Positions 35,850-47,361 of a stretch of 64,000 bases of DNA are shown here, one piece after another. A program made the translations under genes and the position numbers. Positions within the stretch are counted from its first letter, which is position 1, and each line of letters opens with the position of its first letter. The stretch comes from Bostrychus sinensis. Taxonomy: Eukaryota; Chordata; Actinopteri; Gobiiformes; Eleotridae. The stretch spans positions 19,958,211-20,022,210 of the forward strand of contig CM036240.1 of the NCBI GenBank assembly GCA_020698575.1. Reading direction: 5' to 3'. A model generated the notes under the pieces. The model worked only from the letters and a program-made list of their open reading frames with translations. It was not told where the DNA came from and searched no databases.

Positions 35850-35974
35850 GAGCAGCGCTAGTGGCACGAGGAGGACACTTTGGGAGATAAACACAGAACG
35901 CAGTTGTTGTGCGTTAGCATCAATGTGACTACAGCAGGGGTCAGATCTAAAGAGCAGCACCATCTGTCAGCAAG
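35850..35974 (+). other. Candidate 5' untranslated exon of gpr183
   Basis: A consensus donor (GTCAGCAAG then GTAAGTTT, exon end 35974) follows a GC-richer stretch with CpGs (gccagagcagcgctagtgg at 35845-35865). The next good acceptor on this strand is CTCTATCTCTTCCTCAG, ending 37571, 20 bases before the gpr183 ATG. Mammalian GPR183 also has a non-coding first exon. The 5' limit is not defined; no TATA box is apparent. Confidence 0.4.
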
Positions 35975-36214
35975 GTAAGTTTGGTTTAACAACTTCTGTT
36001 AGTGCTGAATATGGCAGAAAATGACTGAGAATGTGGGAATATTGAGAAATAGTACAAAATGTAATAGTATTACACTTGTGTGGCTTGCATAGTATGTGTC
36101 TGGGACATGTATTTCTAACTAAAAAGAAACAAATAAATAAATAAATGATAACTAAACTTAAATTAATATAGGCACAAAATATGTTAAAAATATATAATGG
36201 AGAATTGCCAAATG

Positions 36215-36373
36215 CTATTACTATTACTATTACTATTACTATTACTATTACTATTACTACCACTAACTAACTTACTAAAAAAATAATAGAAAATAAAAAT
36301 AGGTTGACATAGTAAAAAATACACTCTGGTGAACAGCTAAATAATATAACCACCACTACTACTGCTGCTACTT

Positions 36374-36422
<49 letters not shown>

Positions 36423-36460
36423 AACAAACAAACAAACAAACAAACAAACAAACAAACTAA
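36215..36460. repeat. Three neighbouring microsatellites
   Basis: (CTATTA)n lies at about 36217-36258, (CTAA)n at about 36374-36421 and (CAAA)n at about 36424-36458, with AT-rich DNA between them. All lie inside the putative first intron of gpr183. Confidence 0.9.
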
Positions 36461-37591
36461 AATTAATTAATTAAATAAATAGATAAAGTGTAACTGTTTT
36501 TGAATTTCAGTAGCTCAGTTGTACCCAGTGACCAGGAAGCATTTTTGCGCCGCTGTGCCATGTGCTTGTGCAGATAGCTGCAGTTAAAAACACCGGTTAC
36601 ATTTTTAGTCAAACAATGTGCGTTTCCAAGCGGCTCACATTCTGAGACGGTGCGCCCTGGGGAAGCTGACTTCCTCATATACAAAACCGCCTCTCAACAC
36701 CAACTGTTTTCTTTTTCAACCTCAGTGTAAGAGTGCCACAGCTGCCTTCACAATCATTGTAATTGTTCTCATACTTCCCTTGTGAGACTTTCAACATGAT
36801 CCAACAGAAAAACAGTTAGCCCATGACGCAAAATGTACCAATAAGTAAACTAAGTGGTCTGTTTTGTCAATTGAGGCTTCATTTTTTTAGGTTAATAATC
36901 TATGTGATGTAGTACTATTGTAATTAATGTGATTAAAAATTGTGAAAAGACCAAACTGCTCCAAAAGTAAATATGAAAAAATAATATTGCCCTTTCTGTC
37001 ACAGAAGTCAACCAATCCAATTACCCCTAATAGCCACTAGGTGGCACTAAATACTGCACAACAATAAGCTACTAACAGGAAAAGAAGCTTCACCAAACTG
37101 GTGAAGCTGAGGTCCTCTGAGGTTAACCAAGGTTTTCACTCACAGAAAGCATTACCTGGGCAACACTAAAAACAAACCTTTACCTTTACCCCACATTAGA
37201 CCGATAGTTTCTGGGCTCTAGACCCAAATGACTCTGGGAACAAGAGGAAGAAATTAAATACATTCGAGAAATTCTCAGAAGTGGGGGATTAAATTAGGAA
37301 AGGATATGCACCACTAAAATGTAAGCGATGTAAGATAAAAGTTTAAAATAAGGACAAAGGTCAAAAGGTAACTTGTAAAAATACTGATAAAGACATTTAA
37401 GATGCTATCATTATTAAAATACACAATAATGTCTAGTAAGATTTGTGTACTTCCTTTCTGTAAGACAAATATGGCCCCTGGCTAGTTTCACTTCATCAGA
37501 ATATCAGACACTGTTGATTTAACCTAATGCAAAAGGAAAACCAATAAGATAACTCTCTATCTCTTCCTCAGGTACTTGTATCGTGATCAAC

Positions 37592-38713
37592 ATGGCCTCC
37601 ACTGAACTTCCCAAGACCTCTACTGTGTTCTCAAACAACTCTGGGTGTGACATGCTCTACGCCCATCGAGACTATGCCAAGGTCCTCATGCCCCTGTTCT
37701 ATTGTGTGGTGTTCCTGGTGGGGCTGTTCGGGAACTGCCTCGCCCTGCACGTCATCCGTCCCAACTTGAAGAAGATGAACTCCACCACTTTGTACTCGCT
37801 CAACCTGGTCATTTCCGACATCCTGTTCACTCTCTCTCTCCCGGTCCGGATCATCTACTACGCAATGGGCTTCCACTGGCCATTTGGGGAGACGTTCTGC
37901 AAGATCTCAGGCCTTATTTTCTATATCAACACCTACGCAGGGGTGAATTTTATGACCTGCCTCAGCATTGACCGCTTCATTGCTGTTGTTTTGCCCTTAC
38001 GCTTTGCAAAATTGAGAAAAGTCAGTCGTGTCCGCTACATCTGCATTGGCGTCTGGTTTCTGGTTCTTGGGCAAACTCTCCCATTGCTAAGCATGGACAT
38101 GAGCAACAAAGAACCCAATGGCTATGTGACATGTATGGAGTACCCCAATTTTGAGAAAGTTGACCACATCGCCACTGTCCTCATCGGCGCTGTGTTTTTA
38201 GGTTATGTCATCCCTGTAGTAACAATTCTGGTGTGTTATTCGATTTTGTGCTACAAGCTGCACTTCACGGCCAAATCCAACCATCTTACCGAAAAGTCAG
38301 GCCGGAGTCGCAAAGCCATCGGTGTGATCTGCTGCGTCACCCTCGTATTTGTGGTCTGCTACAGCCCGTACCACATTGACCTCCTTCAGTATATGATCCG
38401 CAAGCTCGCCTCCACGCCCACCTGCGCAGATCTGACGGTATTCCAGATTTCCCTGCACGTCACCGTCTGTTTTATGAACTTCAACGCCTGCCTTGATCCG
38501 TTCGTCTACTTCTTCGCATGCAAAGGCTACAAGAGGACACTCCTGAAGCTGCTCAAGCGTCACGTCAGTGCGTCCTTCTCCAGCGCAGGGAGGACGTCTC
38601 CAGAAGGCTCTTCTAGGGATGTGGCAGATGGGAACAAGATCCAGCTAAACAGTTCTACACTGTGCTCTGCATCTGAGAGGCTAACAGACAGGAGATCTGC
38701 AAAATATGACTAA
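37592..38713 (+). CDS. gpr183: G-protein coupled receptor 183 (EBI2)
   Basis: This is a complete 373-residue receptor in one coding exon. The ATG at 37592 (AACATGG) is chosen; the open frame reaches further left only through a GTG. An acceptor ends at 37571, so a 5' non-coding exon is expected. Class A features are visible: a sequon at N15, GN at 47-48, D76 in TM2, C103 with C181 for the loop disulfide, DRF instead of DRY at 127-129, CYSPYH at 256-261 and DPFVY at 302-306. The phrases YYAMGFHWPFGE, FYINTYAGVNFMTC and TCMEYPNFE match mammalian GPR183 closely. The residues reported to contact the oxysterol ligand in human EBI2 (R87, Y112, Y116, Y260) correspond to R86, Y111, Y115 and Y260 here, so the ligand is probably the same. 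It would signal through Gi at the plasma membrane to guide leukocyte migration. The serine-rich tail offers phosphorylation sites. Confidence 0.96.
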   Translation: MASTELPKTSTVFSNNSGCDMLYAHRDYAKVLMPLFYCVVFLVGLFGNCLALHVIRPNLKKMNSTTLYSLNLVISDILFTLSLPVRIIYYAMGFHWPFGETFCKISGLIFYINTYAGVNFMTCLSIDRFIAVVLPLRFAKLRKVSRVRYICIGVWFLVLGQTLPLLSMDMSNKEPNGYVTCMEYPNFEKVDHIATVLIGAVFLGYVIPVVTILVCYSILCYKLHFTAKSNHLTEKSGRSRKAIGVICCVTLVFVVCYSPYHIDLLQYMIRKLASTPTCADLTVFQISLHVTVCFMNFNACLDPFVYFFACKGYKRTLLKLLKRHVSASFSSAGRTSPEGSSRDVADGNKIQLNSSTLCSASERLTDRRSAKYD

Positions 38714-39191
38714 AAATGGTGTAGTTACAAAAGATCAGGCAAGTTATTTTCAGTTTGGACATTTAAAAGGACAATAAATATGCTACACTTGAAGCCGCTG
38801 CTCATTCTCTGGACCTTAAAGACTTTCCAAGGCAGAAAAACATATGTTCAAAATGGACCACCAGTTTTTAAATCAGGATGGAAATCCCAACACCTCAAAT
38901 ATAGTTGCGGTAGTTTTTTTTTTTTTTTTTTTTGTATAAAGTACTGTATAGAAACTTGCTTGCAATATAAAATAGAAAAAAAGGTGTTATGTCTCAGTGG
39001 TTGACAGATTAACATTTATGTAAAAAAAAAAAAAAAAAGCTGCTAATGAAAGAAGTCCGAGCCATGTTCATGTTTAAGTTACAAATGCAAATAGTACATT
39101 CATTTTCAGACGTATCCATTTTGGTAACACTTTATAATAACTACAAATTACTGTATAAAGCACTAGTTAAGTATTGAGTGAGAATTAGACC
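38714..39191 (+). other. 3' untranslated region of gpr183
   Basis: An AATAAA lies at 38773-38778, 60 bases after the TAA stop (38711-38713). A T run (about 38915-38933) and an A run (about 39021-39038) follow. If the early signal is used the 3' UTR is under 100 bases; no later boundary can be fixed. Confidence 0.4.
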
Positions 39192-39789
39192 AGACACTGC
39201 AGGTGAATAAGGATTTTTTTTTAAACTAATATATATGAATGTGAAACTTTTCCTGTAGATTGCAGCCAAACAGCTAGAAAAAATGTATTGCAAGATTTGT
39301 GTCATAATGTTTTCTTATTAAAATTAGGCATGGTTGTTTCATTTTGTTGACATGTCAAAGTGGGATTTTGGATATCTGATTTTGTCTTTCAGTAAATTAG
39401 AAAATAGTGACAATAGCCTTAAAAACCCAAATTTTGCCTTGTTTTTAGGAGTAAAATGACCAATAACTCAGTGTAGGAATTACATATCAACAGTCCCTCT
39501 GTAAAAGTCTTCAAAATATTGTCAAGTACAAAACAGGAAATGTGGTGCTTGTAGAAGAAGAGGAGATATCTGACTCATGAGTGTGAGAAAAACTCATTTT
39601 TAGAAAACAGCCTTTGAAATTAATATTTTCAATAGAAATCTATGGACAGAACTTGACTAAATGTATTAAACTAAACACCTAATGTGTAATTTAGCTTTTT
39701 TTTTTTCATTTTATTTCAGTGTTTACAAGGGAGCAAAGTGGCCCAAAACCTTAAAAATTATATAAAAAAGTCTTTTGCCTGTAGTGTCT
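39192..39789 (+). mobile_element. Non-autonomous DNA element, family D, plus-strand copy
   Basis: It opens AGACACTGCAGGTGAATAAG and closes CCTGTAGTGTCT. It is the inverse partner of 30333-31100. It is 598 bp long and has no coding sequence. With its partner it brackets gpr183 as a pair of inverted repeats about 8 kb apart. Confidence 0.65.
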
Positions 39790-40512
39790 CCTCTTAAGCT
39801 GTTAATTTGTAATTTGTAAAGCATTTCTTTAACATTAATAAGCACCATGAAGGTATCATTGTTCTTAAAGTTTAATTCTTGAATAATAATGCAACCCAAT
39901 GCAGAATGATATACATCAGTGTTAATACGATACGTTACAATAAACTGTATAGCAATGTAATTATTGTTAATTACATATTTATTACTGCATTATTATTGCT
40001 TAATATTGATATGTTATTCTAAAGTGTTACCCAGTGTTTCAGATACATTTGGCTGATTGCTTTTTATGCTATTTTTTTTTTTTTTTTAAATCTTCTTTAT
40101 TAAAGAAAACTACTGTACATTGTCACATGACTGGCTAGACTGAGAAATGTCTGTCATGCCCTGTAGTTTCCTCTTTTGGAACTTAATGTCACCTTTCTAA
40201 TGTGACATCTCCAGTTTATTTAATTAAACAGTGTGTGTCTGTAACTTCTATTTTTATGTATTTTTTAAAAACTAAAGTGGAAGATTTTTTCAAGAGTTAA
40301 CCCCATGCACACCATGCAGTATTTCCTGTGCCATACTACTGTACTGACTACATGCACTCTTTAATGCAGTCCACATCTGCACTAAAACATTTGGAGTGGA
40401 CATGCAAATCCAGCTTAAATTCAAATAAAGTATTTCCCTATCGGCTTTGATCTAAAAAAAAAGAGACAACAAATAAAGGGGAAGTTATAGTTTCACAATA
40501 TGGCATTTTCAG
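39790..40512. other. AT-rich intergenic DNA
   Basis: I see nothing beyond low-complexity AT-rich sequence with a T run at about 40071-40087 and short A/T tracts. The words 'aataactacaaattactgta' (39138) and similar phrases around 25200 suggest an old common repeat. The limits are unclear. Confidence 0.35.
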
Positions 40513-41054
40513 TTTGAAAGTTGGAGCATCAGGAGTTTCTTTCTATCTTATAAAAATACTATGAAGGCTTGAATGACTCAACATAGCCAGCTAAAAACAA
40601 ACAAACAACAAACAAACAAACAAACAAACAAACAAACAAACAAACCGAATTTTAAAAAGTCCTACAACAATCTGTACTCTACCAACTCACCTACTTTATG
40701 GTTTTGTACCGCAAAGTGCAAAGGTATATACCTATAAACATTCAGTCCTAACACTTGAAATGGAAGGTGTGACAAAACTAGAGGTGTTAAAAAAAAATAA
40801 GGCTTGCAGTAATCGTATTGCTACTTACTCTCTTTGCCACCAAGATCAGAGTAAAGATTAGTGAGTGTAAAGTAGTAATAGCAGTAGTACTTTACACTCA
40901 CTAATCTTTACTCTGAGGACTTTTTTAATTCTGTTTGCTTGTTTGTGTGTTTGTTTGTTTGTTTGTTTGTTTTTAGCTGGCTATGTTGAGTCATTCAAGC
41001 CTTCATAGTATTTTTATAAGATAGAAAGAAACTCCTGATGCTCCAACTTTCAAA
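40513..41054. repeat. Large fold-back: imperfect hairpin with a 13-base loop
   Basis: The outer arms 40513-40609 and 40958-41054 are perfect inverted copies over about 97 bases (tttgaaagttggagcatcag onward). They run through (AAAC)n/(GTTT)n tracts and continue, slightly diverged, to 40662 and 40917. The inner arms 40847-40874 and 40888-40915 are a perfect 28-base inverted pair (cagagtaaagattagtgagt...) around the loop gtaatagcagtag. The left arm has about 184 extra bases (40663-40846) absent from the right arm. Arm identity points to a recent origin, for example by template switching at a replication fork, followed by a deletion in the right arm. A third, direct copy of the inner unit lies at about 41975-42013. 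Confidence 0.85.
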
Positions 41055-41100
41055 GCTACTACTGCTACTACAAGACTACTAACTAATACTACTACTACAA

Positions 41101-41122
41101 AAAAAAAAAAAAAAAAAAAAAA
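41101..41122. repeat. A run of 22 bases
   Basis: Uninterrupted adenines follow a degenerate (CTA)n tract. It may be the tail of a short retrotransposed repeat or simple slippage. Confidence 0.8.
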
Positions 41123-41699
41123 TGCTAGTGTTGTAGTAATTGTCTTTGGTCACTAGAGGGAGGTGTATTACAGCGTAAAACTGCCATGTGAGGTAACAAG
41201 CACTAATAAAAATGAGTAGTAAATAATGTATAAGTAAATATTAATACCAAACATTACTAAATTGCATTGCTATTCATTTCAAAGTTGTCATCTTTTTTGT
41301 TCTCACGTTGTTGAGGCACTGATGATAGATAATAAAATGCATTTATTATGGAAATGGACTTTAAAGAAGCAACGTGACAAGTATCAAAGACAGGACTAAA
41401 CAGACTGTTGTCATAACAACATATTGCACTGAACACAAAGCACCATCTGCCGTGAGATTTTTAAGACACATTGAGAGGACAAGCCAATAGATAATTATTG
41501 TTCAGGATAGGAATATGAATCGGATTTGGAGTTTTGATGTAAAAGTAAAAGACGGTAACAACTGCTACAAAATAATTTAGCGGCCAATTAAATGTAAGCA
41601 GCTGAGATATGTGATGAGAGGGAGCTGAAATGTGTTACGGTGTCCCGGTGCATTGTGGGCATTGGGAAACAAAATTGAAATTTAAAAAAAAGTAATGTT

Positions 41700-44600
41700 C
41701 AAATGGGTTGATTTAATCTGAGCTGGAAGAAGAAGTACTTCAAATGTGTACTCCAAAAACTGTAAGATTAGAGTTACTTCTGAATATTGTTACTTGAGTA
41801 GAAAGGTATTCAGCTAAACTGTTAAAGTAAAAAAGTGTAAAGTTTGTTAGGTAGTAAGTACTTGCTGCTAAAACCGCTACCTATTATTACTTCATTATTG
41901 CTACTGCCATTACTTTTACTCGCTTGCTGCTGGTACTAGTATGACTACTACTAGCCTACTGCCACTATGATTACCCTCTTTGCCACCAAGCTCAGAGTAA
42001 AGATTAGTGAGTGTAAAGTACTGCAACTAACTCTGCTATTACTACCACTTACTATTACCACAACCAAATGCTACTACTACTATTAGGCTTCTAATACTAC
42101 TACTACAACTTAGTTAGGTAGAAAGTACTTCCTGCTACAACCGCTACCAATTATTTCTACAACTGCTACTCCTGCTGCTGTCATTACTTTTACTTTCTGA
42201 CTACTACTACTGTTGCTTCCTCTACAATTATAACTACTAATACTATCACTGCTGCTTCCACTATTATTATCCACCTCTATCTGTCCTCAGTTGTACACTA
42301 GAAGTTAAAAGTTAAAGTGATTGTTAATCCACAGCTCCTAGTTCATGTATGTTACTATCTCATTGTGGACATTAATCACACATTCATCTGTATTCAGCTT
42401 CTGTCCAGACTGACCTTGGCTGTTTTCACCTGAGCTATGTGCTTTGCATCCATTAAGTCGACGCTGTGTGTAAAAAAAAAAAACATCTCACGGCATCAGC
42501 GTGAAGTGTCTATTACCACCATCTTATTTCCTGTTTATATGGCAACTGCCTCAACATCCTGTTTTTAATTACTTCTCTCCTGCAGCAGATGCTTCTCACT
42601 GCAACCTGCTGTGGATTACTCCCCTGAGAACTAATGTGCTGTGACAGACCCCACTTTTCCAATCAATAACTCGCCCTAAATCTGCCATCTCTGCGCCTGC
42701 CAAACACACTCCCACTTCTAATGGCAACATCATTTTCTTTAAGGGGGTGTAATTGCAGACTGTGGAAAAGACCGGGCCCTTTTTGTGTTCCTCCATTACG
42801 CTGCAGAGGAATCTGAAAGTGAAACTATAACAGTGAGCACATAGCCAGTGGTGGAAAAAATGTGTACTTAGGTAAAAGTACTTCAAAATATTGTTACTGT
42901 AAGTAGAAGTACTCAACAAAAAGTAACGAGTTTAAAGTTAACTTAAGTAGAAAGTAGAATTTGCTACTACCACTGAATTTACAAGTACTAAAACTGTTGC
43001 TGCTGTTATTAGACTAACACTACTATTACTAACAACTATGATGATGATTACTATCACTGTTATTACTAGGGGAGGAACATAACGAAATAAAAGTACTTAG
43101 TTACTTTGCTTAAGTACAGTTTTCATGTATCTGTACTTTACTTGGGTACATTACTTGAAGAGATACTTTTATTTTTAGAGAAAGTATCTGTACTTTTTAC
43201 TTCACTACATTTATGAGTTGGTTTGAAGTACAAAGTATTTGAAGTTGTGTTTTAAAATCATGTGTTTTTGTTGTGCCCTCATCGTAGACACACAGTACCT
43301 ACTGCTTTTGGGCTACATAGTGGTTAGCACTCCTGCCTCACAGCAAGAAGGTCCCAGGTACAATTTTCGGACCGGGTGGCGCCTTTCTGTTTGGAGTTTG
43401 CATGTTCTCCCCGTGTCTGTGTAGGTTTCCTCCGGTTTCCCCTACCACTAAAAACCTGTATAATAGGTCCCCCATGAGGCCAGGACTCCCCTGCAAAAGA
43501 GATTCTGAATCTCAGTGGGACTTTCCTGGTTAAATAAAGATCAAATAAAAAAAATAAAATAAGTATAAAAGATGCAGCAAAGTAGTTCTCCTTAGAAACA
43601 TTAGAATAATAAAGACAGAGGACCTCGCTGACAGATTCAGTCTCTTCTGTTGCACCACTTTTTTCATGTCATTAGTAATCAGCTCAGCTTTAACGTTTAC
43701 TTGAGTAAATTTTTGCACATTTATCTGTACTTTTACTTAAGTAAAGAAATTGAGTACTCCTCTAATACCATTGTTCCTACTACTACTGCTACTAGTACTA
43801 CTGCAATCACTACTACTGAGACCTCTAATACTAATAACTTTTCCACCAAGGTCAAAACAATACTTTTACTCAAAAGGAAAGAGAGTGGTGAGTTTAAAAC
43901 TTTTTTAAGCTGAAGGAATTTACTGCTACACCTACCTAATACCAGTACTACAATTTTTATTGTTCTTTAACAATTTATGCTTTCCCATTGGGATTAGAAC
44001 TGTGACCACTATTATTATCACTTCTATTATTACACACTTTTCCCCCGAGATCATATTACATCTTACTAAACTTGAAAAAAACTATTTAAGTAAAAGTACT
44101 GTTTTTTTCCTCTAAACTGTATGATTAAAGTATGCTTTAGAAAATGTACTCAGTTTACTTTCCACCTCTGCACGCAGCTGACACAGGAAGCAACAAAGGG
44201 GTTTTTCATTCTTGCATTTGGTCTAAGCCACATTTGCATCTCATTGCCCCGAGAGAAAGTCCTCACTTCCTTATTTTGTCAGTCACAGTCAGCCTAGGTC
44301 ACAGAAATCCTTTTAGCACTTTATAAACTTGTTGGTGGGAGCCTGTCAACATGTTTGTCTGAGTTTCTTTTCCTCAAGGTAAGTACAATCTTTTTATCGG
44401 CCTGACAATGAAAGATGTACAAACTGACCTTAAGGGGGAAATAACAAAGTAATTTGGCAGCCATGTTTTACTGCTTCCTGCGACTGTGACGATGAGATTT
44501 GAGGCAGTACTGTAACAGCGGGTTTGTCCAGGTACACAGTTATTAGATTATTTTGATGAATAATTGATTGTGGATGCCGAGTGAGAGACAGTCACATGAT

Positions 44601-45070
44601 TTCAGATCCAGGCAGAGGAACTCAAAGGTCACCCAGTTCTCAGTAGTCACATTTTACAATGCAGTAATGTTTCCATGAGTGGTGGAAAGTGCTTTTGAAG
44701 AAGAGTAGGCTACATTTTATAAAACTTACATTTTACTTATACTGAAAAACATCTATGAGGAAAAAAGTTACAAGTGCATTTTTAAAGCTTTTTAATAGTA
44801 ATAGTAAAAATATTTTGGAGCCCAGTGGTAAAGTGAGGAATCAACTCACATGACAACCAGAAGCTCATGGGATTAATATTTGCTGAGATTATGTAGTAGT
44901 ATGTAGTAGCAGTAGTAGTAGCTGTAGTTTTTCTATGTACTAGCGCAAACCTTACATTCAGAACCTTTTACTCAACTATCATTTTGTTGACTACTTTTAC
45001 TTCTACATAAGTAATAGTACTTGAAAGTAAGAGTTAGATTGAGTACATTCTGAGTGATACTCCCACCTCT
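41700..45070. repeat. Cluster of family C repeats (AGTAAAAGTAC ends, CTA cores)
   Basis: At least five partial or full copies are packed here, at about 41700-42300, 42845-43070, 43080-43300 continued at 43560-43780, 43780-44170 and 44670-45070. Typical edges are 'gtggtggaaa..atgtgtactta', 'cttaagtagaaagta' and 'actttccacctctgc'; the cores are degenerate runs of ctactactg. Within it, 41850-41935 and 42110-42200 are diverged direct repeats (ttaggtag.aagtacttgctgct). The open frames through it code for Thr/Ile/Tyr-rich low-complexity peptides and are not genes. An unrelated unique patch lies at about 42300-42840. Confidence 0.6.
43305..43560 (+). mobile_element. tRNA-derived SINE
   Basis: The head ACATAGTGGTTAGCACTCCT has the shape of a tRNA A box. 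The phrases ctcacagcaagaaggtccc, gtttgcatgttctccccgtg and gtttcctccggtttcccc follow. The tail 'cctggttaaataaagatcaa' ends in an A-rich tract. All are hallmarks of a widespread fish SINE. It sits inside a family C repeat, whose sequence resumes on the other side, so it is the younger insertion. Confidence 0.75.
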
Positions 45071-45464
45071 TGTTTTCTACAGCCTGTAATGCTCTAAATA
45101 TAGACTCTAACACACACACAGGCAGGAAGCCATTATTAGTCAGTCAAGAAGTCAATGTCGTGGTTTTTAGATACTGAATATTTATTTATAATTACAAGCG
45201 GTTACTTTATATAGCTATATAAGACTGATGCATTATAATTATTTATATTCACCAGTATCTATTGAACATCTCGACCACACTTAAAAATGATACAATCATG
45301 CCTTTACAGACATTAAAGGCAAGTATTAGCTATTTGATTCTCATCATGTTCAAAAACTGCCCAAGTCTTTTGTGTTGCGAGTCAATTTTTAGCCACGAGT
45401 AACTTAGCCTCTAAATATACAAAGAACAATTATTATAATCTAGTCATGTTTTAGACCTCACATA

Positions 45465-46725
45465 CAGTGGCAAGAAAAAGTATGTACCCCCTTAGCATTT
45501 TTTTTTTTTTATTGTTGCCTTACAACCTGGAATTTAAGTGGATCATTGAGAGGTTCATGTCAGTCACTTTACATCACATGACAACAACTATGAAGATGCA
45601 AAATAAATAAATAAATAAATACATTTTTAAGCAAATTAGAAATATGACAGAAAAACAGAAAACTTGAGTGTGCGAAAGTATTTACCCCGTTTCTAAAGAG
45701 GCCCCTAACTGAGACCCAGTGTTACTCACCCTCAGAAGTCACAGAAATAGTTAGATAAGTTTGTCCTGAGTGCAATTGAGCTGTCATTACGCCACAAAAC
45801 ACAATTTAATTCATCATTACAACATGTAAAAGATAAGGACCCACACCAAACCTGCCTAAAGAGGACCATCTAAAACTCACAAACTGGGTAAGTGAGTCAT
45901 CAGAGAAACTGGGTATTGTTGCCATCAGAGAGGCAACAATAAGACCAAAGGTGGCCCTGAAAGAGCTGCAGAGCTCCACAACAGAGACTGTTGTATCTGT
46001 CCCAGGACCACTCTGAACCATACACTCCATAGAGCTGGACTGTGTGGAGGAGTTGCCATTGCTTGAATCAAATATTAACAAAGCATGTTTTGTGTTTGCC
46101 AAAAGGCACGTGGAAGACTCCCCAAACACAAGAAGGTCCTCTGTCCAGATACAATTAAAATGAGCCATCAATGAAAGATGCTATGTGTAGCACAAACCTA
46201 GCACCTGACTGTGGCCCTCTCTAAAGTGAAGCCTGGTGATGGCAGTGTCTTGCTGTGGGGATATTTGTCATTGGTAGCGCCTGGGAAACTGCTCAGAACT
46301 GAAGGAGTTAAACACAGGATCATTTTTGAAGAAAACGACTCAAACTGTGCTGTACAGTGTATCCAACCTGAAGGAGCTGGAGCTGTTTTTAGATGAAGAA
46401 TGAGCACAAATCCCAGTGATTTCATGAACCAAGCTCATAAACACTTATCCTAGAAAAGTTGGAGCTGAAAGTCCTTCAGAAGGTGGTTCTTCAGAGCACT
46501 AACTTGAGGGGGCACATACTTTTGTACACTCAAGTTTACTGTTTTCTGTCATATTTCTAATTTGCATCAAATTTATTTATTTATTTATTTTTTGCATTTT
46601 CATAGTTGTTGTCATGTGATGTAAAGTGACTGACAGAAACCTCTCAATGATCCACTTAAATTCCAGGTGGTAAGGCAACAATAAAATAAAAATACTATGG
46701 GGGCACATACTTTTGCTTGTCGCTG
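45465..46725 (+). mobile_element. Decayed Tc1/mariner-like transposon
   Basis: The left end CAGTGGCAAGAAAAAGTATG and the right end read inverted, CAGCGACAAGCAAAAGTATG, are flanked by TA (45463-45464, 46726-46727). Subterminal inverted similarity is long ('aacctggaatttaagtggat', 'catgtcagtcactttacatc', 'acatgacaacaactatgaa'). The inside carries a broken transposase on the plus strand, with stops and frameshifts. The phrase KPGDGSVLLWGYLSLVAPG corresponds to the transposase region that includes a W-G catalytic-core strand in this family. It is not functional. Confidence 0.82.
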
Positions 46726-46727
46726 TA

Positions 46728-47361
46728 GAACTTGTTATGCATTCATCTGTCTATGTATTTTTTATTTTTTTGGCCCCATGGACATTTGCCTGCCACTATG
46801 CCACTTGGTTTCATTGTAGAAATGTTAAAACCCACTTATTGTATTTGAATGAAAAACAATGGGTAAATATGTTTTCTGACTATAATGGACTGAAATAATA
46901 CACTTGTGGCACAAGTGACATCTGTTGTGTTCCATGACACATTTCTGTTAGAAAAGAGATTATAGCATGATTGTTTTTTATTTTACAAATATACTCAATG
47001 TAAAAATACAGATAGAAGATGAAAAAGACCATAACTACAACAAGTTTCTCTTTCTCTCAAATTGGTGGGTCAGATTTGTCGCATAACACCAGATGTGAGT
47101 CTGACTTATTTTTACATTTAAGACTATGTTAAGTTTTTAGTGTGATGCAATGGAAGTGTCTGACGCTATGAGGAAGTCTTCTTCCCATCAAAATATAATT
47201 ACCAAAATAATTTACATGTAAACAGTACCATTTCTATGTTTTTGGTTGTAAATGGGTCAAATTTGATCCTAACACAATGTAAGGGTTCAATTCTTGACAT
47301 GACAAAATCTTTGGGGATAACATAGCCTATCTTATTGTCTTCTGCATTGTTTAGCTGAAGT
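46728..47361 (+). other. Upstream region of gpr18
   Basis: There is no recognised gene here. Just before the ATG, the sequence cttattgtcttctgcattg followed by TTTAG (ending 47354) makes a good acceptor eight bases upstream of the start codon. gpr18 therefore probably has a 5' non-coding exon further left, as in mammals. That exon was not located. Confidence 0.4.

Noticed and set aside
36374..36458. CRISPR-like array
   Set aside because: Plain (CTAA)n and (CAAA)n microsatellites with no spacers, in a vertebrate genome.
37583..37591. Longer gpr183 start giving three extra residues
   Set aside because: The codon at 37583 is GTG, not ATG; the first true ATG with good context is at 37592.
37631..37971. 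Additional frames inside gpr183 on both strands
   Set aside because: Shadows of the receptor coding sequence with no domain.
43305..43400. Possible tRNA gene (A-box-like and B-box-like words)
   Set aside because: The context and tail show a tRNA-derived SINE; no clover-leaf with an anticodon arm is convincing.
45806..46171. 121-codon minus frame
   Set aside because: It lies inside the Tc1/mariner-like relic, antisense to the broken transposase.
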